DNA of 64,000 nt from Cycloclasticus pugetii PS-1 (GTDB taxonomy: Bacteria; Pseudomonadota; Gammaproteobacteria; Methylococcales; Cycloclasticaceae). A program made the translations under genes and the position numbers. The notes beneath the pieces are model-generated. The model saw only the letters and a program-made list of their open reading frames with translations. It was not told the DNA's origin and ran no database searches. The stretch spans positions 930,001-994,000 of the forward strand of contig NZ_ARVU01000001.1 of the NCBI RefSeq assembly GCF_000384415.1, read 5' to 3'. Positions 1 to 8,451 of this stretch are shown here, one piece after another (the first letter of the stretch is position 1; every line of letters starts with the position of its first letter).

Positions 1-51
1 TTTTCAGGTAAATAGGGTGTCAGGCTATTTTTAGGTTGGCATTCATCATAC

Positions 52-2466
52 CTACCATCGCCCATAACGATTTATGTCATATATTCCTGATTCTAATGGC
101 CGCTTAGTATTAAGTGATGTGGTGAAATCATGCAAAACGTTCCAGAAATTTGGATTCATGCGTCGAATACCCCATTTATTAATCACGGCATCAAATGCCT
201 CAGGGGTGTCTGCTTGAGATAAGGCAAAAACAAAATCATTTAGCTCCTTGATGCTAATAACAAACATTAGGTTAGGGTAGCTGCCAATTAATTCAGGGAA
301 AATAGCTAAGGTATCTTGCTGATCTTGGTGCCTTAAAGATTCACCTAAAATAAAGGAGACACTACTGTGACGACGGTTTTTTAACATGCTGTAAGACAAA
401 AACTGACCGTCTAGCTGTTCAATTTTAATAAAGCTGATTTCTGGTAACCAGTTGATTGCCTTTAATTGCGAAGCAGGGGTGCTGGCAAGCTTAGAGAGTA
501 ACTGGTTTATTTGAGTACCTTGATGTTCGAACGTTTCTTTTTTAAGGCTGGCTGCTTCATGACATTCAGCATCACAGCGGTTAATACTATCTTTTGCTTT
601 GGTTAATGCTGGGTAGTCATTTAGTTGTGACGTAAGTAATTCTGAGTAAGGCTCTTTTGTCTCGTAGTTAATGGCTACCGGCGAATCTATATCTATATCA
701 TGATAGGTAAACTCGGTTTTAATATTGGCGAAGGTTGGGTACCATTTTTTATACAGTGGTTCTCGGTAATCAGCAGGCATTAAGCGCAAGAAATTAACTT
801 CTGAACTATTACGAATTAAATCAAAATAGAGCCGAGTTTGTGTTTGATGAGAAGCGCTACCAAACACATTAAAACTGACTACTAATTCATAATAGGTTCT
901 TTCGAGTAAGGGGTAATCCATTAGCCACGTGGTTAATGGTAATTCTCCCTTCCATCCCTTTGTAACAGAAGCGTTATCGTGGTGGCGAAACACGGTAAGG
1001 AAAGCATTGTCATTGACCTGTTCCCCATTCCATATATGTTCCTTGGTTGCACCTTGTGGAAATGTTTTTTGATAGGTGAGTTGACGCTGACCTATATATT
1101 GGTTTCGTTTGGTCTCATATTTCATCCATTGGCTACCAAAATCCAGTAAGGATGTTTTTTCACCTGGCAGCCCTAAGTAAGGATTCATTGCATGTTGGTA
1201 ATCAGGGTTATTGGTGTAGACCTCATGTTTTGGGTTTTCAAACATAACCCAAAATTGGTCACGGATAACATTGGTTGCTATTTGCCCTCGGCAGACTGGG
1301 CCGCGAATAAAGTTGCGTATAAAAAATTCGGCGTTATCTAGTAGAAAACGGTAACGGGCTTTTGCTGGAATAGCCTGATAAGTGATAAAAGGGTTTGACC
1401 TTTCTAAATAAGAATAGCCGGGAAGTTTGTCGACAGACCACCCAGGAGTCATGAATAATTGTTTAAAGTGTTTTAAGCGTTGTTGATCAAACCTATATGG
1501 AATATGGGTTTTATGCACAATGGTTTCTTCAATAGCTTTTAAACGATAATAAAAAGCCTGATTTACATCGTCAAACGGTCTTGCTGTATTAACAGGCATA
1601 ATTTTTTGACCGCTGGGAGTATAAGATCTCACCAGTGAATAAAACTGTATGCCTGCGTTGGGTGAGTTACCGGCAGATTGGTTGACTTGATCGAAATATA
1701 AATGGCCTAAGAAAAGGTGTTCATATAAATAGCGTGCTACCAATGCTGTACGTTTATCGTTACTGTTTAACCAAGTTTCCCACTGGACAATCATTGCCTG
1801 ATGTTCTGGTGAAATATCGATGTTCTTTGTGACGATTTTAGCGCCCTCACTCAGCCAAGTGCTTAAGGTTTGTGCCTCGTTTTCATTTAGACCGGCAACA
1901 GCTAGCGGCATTCCTCCATGTGGGTTGTTTTTTGCGTAGTCAGAAAACTCTCCGGGAGCAGGGCAGGTATTCTCTCGTTTTAAGCCAAGTTGAATATTTT
2001 TTGGGATCGGCTGATTAGGTGTTAGCGGGTTTTGTAAGGCTAAATCAATCATGTTTTTAAACAAGGGCTGATTATTATTCTCTCCCCCGTGTTGTAGACG
2101 TTTTTCTAACACAGAAAAAAAGCCTTTTTCTCGCCATTCTTTTGCACTTTGAGCATCGATTGATAATCGAGTAGGGCTAGCATCATTTAAACGGGTAGCA
2201 TCGTACACCGATTGCTTTGTTGCTCCACGCTCAAGACCATCAGGTGACTGCATTTTTAGTTGACAAGGAGCGTCATAACAAGCATGACAAGCAATACATT
2301 TCTTTTCAAGAATAGGTTTAATGTCGCTGTGGTAATCGAAGGTTTGATGTTTGCCGATAACCCTTGGGGCCGTTCTATTGTCTTTTTCACAGGCTGCAAG
2401 AACTAAAACGAGTGAAAAGAAAACCATAAAGTTCAGGTTTTTGTTACGAATGGTGTTTGTATGCAT
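52..2466 (-). CDS. cti: Cis/trans fatty acid isomerase, heme-binding lipoprotein
   Basis: Periplasmic enzyme that converts cis- to trans-unsaturated fatty acids in membrane phospholipids as a fast response to solvents and heat. The 804-residue protein has a hydrophobic leader ending in a lipobox (LAAC, Cys26), so it is probably a lipoprotein. The c-type heme motif CIACH lies at residues 57-61, followed by CYDAPC, a signature characteristic of Cti proteins. Length fits the family (about 760-800 residues). It is divergent from the DUF502 gene, with about 80 bases between starts. Such an enzyme makes sense in a cell exposed to aromatic hydrocarbons, which fluidise membranes. The family assignment rests on recognised motifs; activity is inferred. 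Confidence 0.92.
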   Translation of the reverse strand: MHTNTIRNKNLNFMVFFSLVLVLAACEKDNRTAPRVIGKHQTFDYHSDIKPILEKKCIACHACYDAPCQLKMQSPDGLERGATKQSVYDATRLNDASPTRLSIDAQSAKEWREKGFFSVLEKRLQHGGENNNQPLFKNMIDLALQNPLTPNQPIPKNIQLGLKRENTCPAPGEFSDYAKNNPHGGMPLAVAGLNENEAQTLSTWLSEGAKIVTKNIDISPEHQAMIVQWETWLNSNDKRTALVARYLYEHLFLGHLYFDQVNQSAGNSPNAGIQFYSLVRSYTPSGQKIMPVNTARPFDDVNQAFYYRLKAIEETIVHKTHIPYRFDQQRLKHFKQLFMTPGWSVDKLPGYSYLERSNPFITYQAIPAKARYRFLLDNAEFFIRNFIRGPVCRGQIATNVIRDQFWVMFENPKHEVYTNNPDYQHAMNPYLGLPGEKTSLLDFGSQWMKYETKRNQYIGQRQLTYQKTFPQGATKEHIWNGEQVNDNAFLTVFRHHDNASVTKGWKGELPLTTWLMDYPLLERTYYELVVSFNVFGSASHQTQTRLYFDLIRNSSEVNFLRLMPADYREPLYKKWYPTFANIKTEFTYHDIDIDSPVAINYETKEPYSELLTSQLNDYPALTKAKDSINRCDAECHEAASLKKETFEHQGTQINQLLSKLASTPASQLKAINWLPEISFIKIEQLDGQFLSYSMLKNRRHSSVSFILGESLRHQDQQDTLAIFPELIGSYPNLMFVISIKELNDFVFALSQADTPEAFDAVINKWGIRRMNPNFWNVLHDFTTSLNTKRPLESGIYDINRYGRW

Positions 2467-2546
2467 GAGTGAAAAATTACTACATAATGTTGATTACCTT
2501 AAAGACCAACAAGTTTACTCGACAATCGCTGACTGAAAATTTAATT

Positions 2547-3137
2547 ATGAAAAAATTATGGACGATATTACTGAAAGGCAGTGTTGCTGTTTTTCCTGCA
2601 CTGTTAACGTTGTACTTTTTTTATTGGCTGGTGACGACAATAGAAAAAACGGTGAGTCCTTTAATTATGTTCATTATCCCCGAGCAATATTACGTGCCTG
2701 GCATCGGTTTGTTAGTCGGTATTTGCTTTTTGTTTTGTGTCGGTTTATTGGTTAATGCTTGGATCTTTAAGTGGGTATTTGGACTTGGTGAGAAACTGTT
2801 AGAAAGAATTCCATTGATAAAGTCAGTGTATGGCGCACTTCGCGACTTTATGCACTATTTTTCACCATCAGGCGAGCAAAAAGAGCTTAAAAAAGTGGTG
2901 ATGGTTAGCATTAATAATATGCAATTAATCGGGTTTATGGTCAGTGAGGCAGGTGAGCTTCCTGGTGTTGATATGCCTGATGATAAAGTGGCCGTTTATC
3001 TACCCATGAGCTACCAAATAGGCGGGTTTACTGTGTATATATCAAAAGAGAATATTCAGCTCATCGATATGTCTGTAGAAGATGCTATGCGCCAAGTATT
3101 GACGGCCGGCTTGTCTAAAAAGAAAACAGCTCCATAG
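2547..3137 (+). CDS. DUF502 family inner-membrane protein
   Basis: Integral membrane protein of the DUF502 family, about 196 residues; molecular function unknown. Two strong hydrophobic segments near the N-terminus (about residues 8-30 and 45-70) are followed by a soluble domain with the family-typical run around LERIPLIKSVYGALRDF and a conserved FMVSE-like strand. An in-frame ATG lies 78 bases upstream, but the segment it would add is polar and unlike the family, whereas MKKLW begins just before the first membrane helix; I therefore start at 2547. It is followed by a hairpin terminator shared with the convergent nrdB. Confidence 0.85.
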   Translation: MKKLWTILLKGSVAVFPALLTLYFFYWLVTTIEKTVSPLIMFIIPEQYYVPGIGLLVGICFLFCVGLLVNAWIFKWVFGLGEKLLERIPLIKSVYGALRDFMHYFSPSGEQKELKKVVMVSINNMQLIGFMVSEAGELPGVDMPDDKVAVYLPMSYQIGGFTVYISKENIQLIDMSVEDAMRQVLTAGLSKKKTAP

Positions 3138-3179
3138 TTTATAAAAAGCATCAATCAAGTGTGTTTTTATCTAAGGGTG

Positions 3180-3218
3180 AAGGTTTGCCGCAACTGTCAT
3201 TGTCGGCAAACCTTTTAT
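3180..3218. terminator. Bidirectional hairpin terminator between DUF502 gene and nrdB
   Basis: A perfect 11-bp stem (AAGGTTTGCCG at 3180-3190 pairing with CGGCAAACCTT at 3204-3214) encloses a 13-base loop and is followed by a short T-run. It sits between convergent stop codons, so it probably ends transcription from both sides. Confidence 0.8.
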
Positions 3219-3248
3219 TGATAAGACCTTTATAAAACGATTTTTAAT

Positions 3249-4361
3249 TTACCAATTTAATGCACCACCAGTTTGATATTCGGTCACGCGTGTTTCAAAG
3301 AAGTTTTTTTCTTTACGCAAATTAGCTTGCTCATCTAACCATGCTAGGGTGTTTTTTGCGCCTGGAAAGGGCTCTTTTAATGCTAAGGTGCGTGAGCGTC
3401 GGTTGGCAATAAAGCGAAACTGCTCAATATGGTCAGCTTTGTTGTAGCCTAAAATGGGCTTCTCTAGCAGGTAGTTGGCATAGTCAAGCTCGGCGGCTTC
3501 AGCTTCCTCCCAAAGTGCTTGTACTGCCTGTGGGTCTAACTGGATATTTTCTTCAATTAAAATTTGTTTGATAACGCGCAGACCAAAAGAGCAGTGCATG
3601 ACTTCATCGCGCATAATATATTGAAGTTGCTCGGCAGTTCCCTTCATTAAACCACGCCGTTGTAAGGCAAAAATGGGGCTAAAGCCGTTATAAAACCAAG
3701 TTCCTTCAAAAATGGCAGCAAAAAAGAAATACGCCATGACAAAGTTTTGCAGTTCATCTTTATTCGTTAAATCAATGTCGGGGCGCATAATTGAGCCCAG
3801 CCGTTGATTACACAATTGAATTTTATGATGTATTTGCGGCACAACGCGATAGCGGTTGTAAATCTCCGATTGGTCAAGCCCAATGGTTTCTATGCAATGT
3901 TGGTAGGTCCATGTGTGCATAGCTTCTTCATACACTTGTCGAGCCTGATAAATTTGTAGCTCGGGCGCACTCATCTTTTCCATCACCGCCAATCCGATAT
4001 TTCTCATGGCGAGAATGTCCGAGGTGGTCAGGTAAGCTAAAACATTTTCATAAACATGGCGCTCTTCGGGCGTTAGTTTATGTTGATAATCATGAATATC
4101 TTGAGTCATATTGACATCTAACGGTGTCCAATGATTTTTATTCGCATTGATAAAGTAATTCCATGCCCAGTGATATTTAAAGGGGGCCAGTTGGTTAATG
4201 TCAGCCATGCCATTAATTACCCGTTTATCTTCTGGGTTAATTGGCGAGTTAGCTGGCCGTGAAGACGTAGCAGCTTGCGCTTGGTTGACAGTGGGTTTGT
4301 TGCTTGATGTGTTTTCTTTGCTTGAGTTTTTCGCAAATGGATCATTCCAATTTAGCATCAT
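3249..4361 (-). CDS. nrdB: Class Ia ribonucleoside-diphosphate reductase, beta subunit
   Basis: Small subunit that carries the diiron centre and tyrosyl radical used by NrdA to reduce ribonucleotides. In the 370-residue protein the metal-ligand pair E146-x-x-H149 is followed at +4 by Y153, the spacing of the E. coli radical tyrosine, so this is a tyrosyl-radical enzyme. A second ligand set is in DEVMHCSFG. The C-terminal tail, which docks on NrdA, is present. The first 45 residues are a Ser/Asn/Ala-rich extension not needed for the fold. A good AGAGGA ribosome-binding site precedes the start. It lies 32 bases downstream of nrdA and is surely co-transcribed. Confidence 0.95.
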   Translation of the reverse strand: MMLNWNDPFAKNSSKENTSSNKPTVNQAQAATSSRPANSPINPEDKRVINGMADINQLAPFKYHWAWNYFINANKNHWTPLDVNMTQDIHDYQHKLTPEERHVYENVLAYLTTSDILAMRNIGLAVMEKMSAPELQIYQARQVYEEAMHTWTYQHCIETIGLDQSEIYNRYRVVPQIHHKIQLCNQRLGSIMRPDIDLTNKDELQNFVMAYFFFAAIFEGTWFYNGFSPIFALQRRGLMKGTAEQLQYIMRDEVMHCSFGLRVIKQILIEENIQLDPQAVQALWEEAEAAELDYANYLLEKPILGYNKADHIEQFRFIANRRSRTLALKEPFPGAKNTLAWLDEQANLRKEKNFFETRVTEYQTGGALNW

Positions 4362-4393
4362 AATTCCTCTTAATTTACATGTTAGGTGATGGC

Positions 4394-7186
4394 CTACTGG
4401 CAGGCATCACAATCAGGGTCTAAGATAGAGCAGACCTGCGGTGCTTGTTCGGACGTCGCGTCGTTATGATTATCATTTTGTTCCATATGGGTCGCCCCTA
4501 TGGAGCGCAAATAATAGGTACACTTTAGGCCTCTTGCCCAAGCGAGCATGTAGAGACTATCGAGTTTTTGGCCTGATGCTTCAGCCATATAAAGGTTGAG
4601 ACTTTGTGATTGATCAAGCCATTTTTGTCGCCGCCCAGCCGCTTCAATGAGCCAGCGCGAATCTATTTCAAATGCTGTGGCATAAAGGGCTTTAAGTGCT
4701 TCAGGTACACGTTCAATGTGTTGCACAGAACCGTCGTAGTACTTTAAGTCATTAATCATGACCTCATCCCACAGGCCAAGCTCTTTGAGATCAGCCACCA
4801 AATGAGTATTGATAACAGTAAACTCACCAGACAGATTAGATTTAACAAACATGTTTTGATAGGTTGGCTCGATAGATTGCGAAACGCCGCAAATATTTGA
4901 GATCGTGGCCGTTGGTGCAATCGCCAAACAGTTACTATTTCGCATACCTGTGTTCATTACTTGCTGGCGTAAGCTGTCCCAGTCTAGGGTTTGACTTTGG
5001 TCAACTTGTAAATACTGGCCACGCAGCTCAGCCAGCGTTTTTAATGAGTCAATCGGTAAAATGCCTTTGCTCCATAAAGAGCCTTTGAAACTAGGGTAGG
5101 AACCCCGTTCAGCGGCTAACTTACAGGAGGCGCTAATGGCGTAATAGCTGATTAACTCCATTGATTTATCAGCAAACTCAACCGCTTGTTCACTGCTGTA
5201 GGGTATTTTTAATTGTTGTAAACTGTCTTGAAAGCCCATTATGCCCAGGCCAACTGGGCGATGCTTTAAGTTTGAGTTGCGCGCTTGCGGGACACTGTAA
5301 TAATTGTAATCAATCACGTTATCGAGCATTCGCATGGCGGTGGTAATTGTTTTTTCTAAATGTACAAGATCCAGTTCGTTACCCTGTAGATGGGCGGGTA
5401 GATTGATAGAACCCAAATTGCAAACAGCAATTTCTTGCTCACTGGTATGTAAGGTGATTTCGGTACAAAGATTCGAGCTGTTAACAACACCGACATGCTG
5501 ATTGGTATAGCGAATGTTACAAGGGTCTTTAAAGGTAATCCAAGGGTGACCGGTTTCAAATAACATGCCCAGCATTTTTCGCCAAAGATCTACTGCTTTG
5601 ATGGTTTTATGTAATTTTATCTCGCCTTGCTGAGCTTTCTGCTCGCACAGCTGGTACGCCTTTTTAAAGGCTTCACCAGTTAAGGCATGAAGGTGGGGCA
5701 CTTCGTCGGGTGAAAAAAGAGTCCAATCATCTTGTTCGATAACGCGTTGCATAAATAGATCAGGGATCCAGTTGGCGGTATTCATATCGTGGGTTCGGCG
5801 GCGCTCATCACCGGTGTTTTTTCGAAGCTCTAAAAAGGCTTCAATATCAATATGCCATGTTTCAAGGTAGGCACAAACAGCCCCTTTACGTTTGCCGCCT
5901 TGATTAACCGCAACCGCGGTGTCATTGGCGACTTTTAAAAAGGGAATCACTCCTTGAGATTGGCCATTGGTCCCTTTGATCTCAGCGCCTAAGGCACGAA
6001 CTTGCGTCCAATCATTGCCTAGCCCACCGGCATATTTAGAGAGTAAGGCGTTATCTCTGAAAGATGAGTAAATATCGGCCAAATCATCGTTAACGGTGGT
6101 GAGGTAGCAGCTGGACAGTTGTGGCCTTGGTGTGCCCGCATTAAATAAGGTTGGTGTCGAACTCATAAAGTCAAAAGATGAGAGTAATTGATAAAACTCA
6201 ATCGCTCGTTCTTCTCGCTCAACCTCATTAATTGCTAAGCCCATTGCTACGCGCATAAAAAAGGCTTGTGGTAACTCAAAACGGGTGTCTTTTGTGTGAA
6301 TGAAATAACGGTCGTAGAGTGTTTGTAAACCAAGGTAACTAAAATTAAAATCACGCTCACTTTGTAGCGCCTCGGCTAGCTTATCTAGGTCGAATCTTGA
6401 TAATTCTTCATCTAATAAGTTTAATGAAACGGCTTTGTTGATATAAGCTTTGAAATACTCAGGATAGTCGGCGAGCATCTCAGCTTGGCTTCGGCTGGTG
6501 GTTTGTTGGTGAGTAAAACTTAATGCCTCGGTGCGTAAATTATTAAGCAGCAACCTTGCTGCCAATTGGCTATAGTCGGGGTCTGTGTCAATCAAGCCTC
6601 TGGCACCCATAACAATGGCTTGTTGGAAGGCGGACTCGGGCATTTCATCAAAAAGGTTATTTTTAATTTCGTTGATTACTCGTTCGACTGAAATATCATT
6701 AAGCCCTTCTGCGCACTCTGATATTAAGTCGCTCAGTGATTCTTCGTTAAATGGCTGGAGGGACTGGTCAACTTGCTGGATGCTAATTTGCCAGCTGGAT
6801 TGTTCAGCTGTTTCTTCGGCAGAACGTTCAGCGGATCGTTGTTCACGATACAAAACATAGGCACGGGCTACCTTATGTAAGTCGGCGCGCATCAGTGCTA
6901 ATTCCACTTGGTCTTGTATGCTTTCGATATGAATGGTGTCACTTATCGATAGATGCCTAACAATAGCCTGTTGTACTTGGCTGCTTAGTTGAGTGGCAAG
7001 ATCGTGAATATGACTAGATTGTTGTGTATGTTCACCTTCTACCGCCAATAAGGCTTTACTGATGGCAATATAAATTTTATTAACATCGAATTGGGTTAGT
7101 TGCCCGTTGCGGCGAATAACTTGATAGTTGACAGCTTGCGCAGCTGCTGGATGATCTGTTGTTAAAGCGACAGAAAGATCGTTCAT
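4394..7186 (-). CDS. nrdA: Class Ia ribonucleoside-diphosphate reductase, alpha subunit
   Basis: Large catalytic subunit of aerobic ribonucleotide reductase, about 930 residues. An ATP-cone activity-control domain occupies roughly residues 20-110. The barrel carries the expected cysteines (SSCYL, NLCTEI and AVCNLGSINL segments), and the C-terminus ends in the redox pair CDAC used for re-reduction by thioredoxin or glutaredoxin. The frame is open to an ATG at 7231, but I choose the ATG at 7184-7186: it has a GAGGA ribosome-binding site at the right distance, and the upstream ATG lies only a few bases after the T-run of the leader terminator. Expression is probably controlled by cobalamin and NrdR (see the leader elements at 7236-7433). 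Confidence 0.95.
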   Translation of the reverse strand: MNDLSVALTTDHPAAAQAVNYQVIRRNGQLTQFDVNKIYIAISKALLAVEGEHTQQSSHIHDLATQLSSQVQQAIVRHLSISDTIHIESIQDQVELALMRADLHKVARAYVLYREQRSAERSAEETAEQSSWQISIQQVDQSLQPFNEESLSDLISECAEGLNDISVERVINEIKNNLFDEMPESAFQQAIVMGARGLIDTDPDYSQLAARLLLNNLRTEALSFTHQQTTSRSQAEMLADYPEYFKAYINKAVSLNLLDEELSRFDLDKLAEALQSERDFNFSYLGLQTLYDRYFIHTKDTRFELPQAFFMRVAMGLAINEVEREERAIEFYQLLSSFDFMSSTPTLFNAGTPRPQLSSCYLTTVNDDLADIYSSFRDNALLSKYAGGLGNDWTQVRALGAEIKGTNGQSQGVIPFLKVANDTAVAVNQGGKRKGAVCAYLETWHIDIEAFLELRKNTGDERRRTHDMNTANWIPDLFMQRVIEQDDWTLFSPDEVPHLHALTGEAFKKAYQLCEQKAQQGEIKLHKTIKAVDLWRKMLGMLFETGHPWITFKDPCNIRYTNQHVGVVNSSNLCTEITLHTSEQEIAVCNLGSINLPAHLQGNELDLVHLEKTITTAMRMLDNVIDYNYYSVPQARNSNLKHRPVGLGIMGFQDSLQQLKIPYSSEQAVEFADKSMELISYYAISASCKLAAERGSYPSFKGSLWSKGILPIDSLKTLAELRGQYLQVDQSQTLDWDSLRQQVMNTGMRNSNCLAIAPTATISNICGVSQSIEPTYQNMFVKSNLSGEFTVINTHLVADLKELGLWDEVMINDLKYYDGSVQHIERVPEALKALYATAFEIDSRWLIEAAGRRQKWLDQSQSLNLYMAEASGQKLDSLYMLAWARGLKCTYYLRSIGATHMEQNDNHNDATSEQAPQVCSILDPDCDACQ

Positions 7187-7235
7187 TGTTAAATCCTCAG
7201 GTTGATTATTAGGCAAACCTCGAGGCAACAATGGG

Positions 7236-7270
7236 AAAAAGTGATATCAATACGGGGCTGATACATCACT
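7236..7270 (-). terminator. Riboswitch expression platform: intrinsic terminator in the nrdA leader
   Basis: Read on the minus strand, AGTGA (7270-7266) and TATCA pair with TGATA and TCACT to give a 10-bp stem with a two-base bulge, directly followed by five T residues. It stands between the cobalamin aptamer and nrdA, the normal place for a regulated terminator. Its position argues against the upstream nrdA start at 7231. Confidence 0.7.
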
Positions 7271-7291
7271 GATTACAATCCTTAACGCGAG

Positions 7292-7384
7292 GCTTGGCAA
7301 AAAATAGAGGTAATCGGACTGAGTGAATATAAGATTCACAACACCGTTGCGCGACAGTTCTGGATTCTAACCAGATTCCCCTCA
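7292..7384 (-). promoter_or_regulatory. Cobalamin riboswitch aptamer upstream of nrdAB
   Basis: On the minus strand the leader reads GGGAA, then a CTGG/CCAG hairpin with loop TTAGAAT, then CTGTCGCGCAACGGT. This follows the E. coli btuB leader (GGGAA, CCGG/CCGG with TGCGAAT loop, CTGACGCGCAGCGGT) almost base for base. Next come a small hairpin (GTGAAT/ATTCAC) and AGTCCGATTACCT, which resembles the conserved 3' core segment. The usual large peripheral stems are missing, as in the short adenosylcobalamin-variant class. A terminator hairpin follows. B12 riboswitches on B12-independent ribonucleotide reductases are known in other bacteria; here B12 would be expected to turn nrdAB off. Confidence 0.8.
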
Positions 7385-7385
7385 A

Positions 7386-7433
7386 ATACTATATATAGTG
7401 CTTAAATATTTATTGGCTAACAAGATAATGTAA
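7386..7433 (-). promoter_or_regulatory. nrdAB promoter with two NrdR-box-like palindromes
   Basis: Bases 7386-7401 match the NrdR consensus ACACWATATATWGTGT at 14 of 16 positions, as I align it. A weaker copy (10 of 16) sits at 7418-7433, leaving a 16-base gap; this is the paired, helically phased arrangement typical of NrdR targets. On the minus strand a TATATA -10 (7397-7392) lies inside box 1, 17 bases after a weak TTAGCC -35 that overlaps box 2. Transcription would then begin close to the first base of the riboswitch. Box 1 is convincing; box 2 and the hexamers are tentative. Confidence 0.65.
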
Positions 7434-7457
7434 AATTAATGTATTTACAAGTGCTTG

Positions 7458-8354
7458 TTATTTTTTATTTTTGAACCCCCGTGCTAATTCAATAAAGGCA
7501 CTGATGTAAGGTGTTTCAATATCTTGCTCACGGCAAGCAGCATGTAACATCCCATGCATGCCCTTAGCGCCCAGTGGTTTTCCAATTAATGACTGTGCTG
7601 TTGATGGCGCATCCAATAACCAGTCGGGTAGGGCAGCCACCCCTTGGCCAACGGCAATTAATTGCATCATCATTGTGGTTAATTCAACCTGACGAACTTG
7701 CGCGGGTTCTACATTGGCAGGGTCTAGGTAGTGTCTAAATACATCAAGGCGACTACGCTCAACTGGGTAGGTAATAAGCGTTTGCTCGGCTAAGTCTTCT
7801 GCGTTAATGAAGGCTTTATCTTTCAATGGGTGCTGATCATTCATCACTAACAAGGCTTGATACGGAAACAGCGTTAAGAATGAAAGACCTGGTTTATCAA
7901 CTGGGTCGGTACTAATAACTAAGTCAATTTCACCACGACTCAGCGCCGGTAGCGGATTAAAACTCATACCGAGTTTGATATCAATATGGATGTCTGGCCA
8001 TTGCTTGCGGTATTGCTCTAAGGTTGGTAATAACCATTCAAAACAGGCATGACATTCAATGGTAATAAAAAGCCTTCCTGCTTTGCCATTAGCAATTTGT
8101 TTAAGCTCATGCTCGGTGTTTTCAACCAACGGTAATACTCGCTCAGCTAGATCTAATAAGCGTTGCCCCGCATCAGTAAGCCCGAGGGGCTTGTGTTGGC
8201 GGAAAAACAGCGTCGTTTCAAAGTGGTTCTCAATTGTTTTTATTTGGTGTGATAAGGCCGATGGTGTCAGATGAAGCTTTTGTGCGGCTTGATTAAGGTT
8301 TTTACTGCGGGCAATGGTGTAAATGGCCCTGAGGTGTCGAATTTCTAAGATCAT
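7458..8354 (-). CDS. metR: LysR-type regulator MetR
   Basis: Homocysteine-responsive activator of methionine genes. The 298-residue protein has an N-terminal winged helix-turn-helix (residues about 5-60, LTPSALSHQIKTIE) and a LysR substrate-binding domain with the MetR-type segment ECHACFEWLLP. It is divergent from metE, its standard target, with 97 bases between the start codons. A perfect MetR operator lies only three bases upstream of the metR start codon, which suggests autoregulation. No clear ribosome-binding site is visible for metR, because the operator occupies that position. Confidence 0.9.
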   Translation of the reverse strand: MILEIRHLRAIYTIARSKNLNQAAQKLHLTPSALSHQIKTIENHFETTLFFRQHKPLGLTDAGQRLLDLAERVLPLVENTEHELKQIANGKAGRLFITIECHACFEWLLPTLEQYRKQWPDIHIDIKLGMSFNPLPALSRGEIDLVISTDPVDKPGLSFLTLFPYQALLVMNDQHPLKDKAFINAEDLAEQTLITYPVERSRLDVFRHYLDPANVEPAQVRQVELTTMMMQLIAVGQGVAALPDWLLDAPSTAQSLIGKPLGAKGMHGMLHAACREQDIETPYISAFIELARGFKNKK

Positions 8355-8356
8355 GG

Positions 8357-8369
8357 TGAATTTATTTCA
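8357..8369. promoter_or_regulatory. MetR operator (TGAA-N5-TTCA)
   Basis: TGAATTTATTTCA fits the MetR consensus TGAANNNNNTTCA exactly. A second, imperfect site starts at 8379 (TGAA-N5-TGAG), just upstream of the predicted metE -35. Two neighbouring sites upstream of metE are the norm in enteric bacteria. Confidence 0.75.
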
Positions 8370-8392
8370 ACTTAATGGTGAAAATTATGAGA

Positions 8393-8421
8393 TTGATTCA
8401 ATTCTATGCTTGCTGGATACT
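8393..8421 (+). promoter_or_regulatory. Predicted metE promoter
   Basis: TTGATT (8393-8398), 17 bases, then GATACT (8416-8421). Each hexamer matches the sigma-70 consensus at four of six positions, as expected for an activator-dependent promoter placed just downstream of MetR sites. Confidence 0.45.
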
Positions 8422-8451
8422 TCTCGCAACATAAAAATAATGAGGTTAAAG

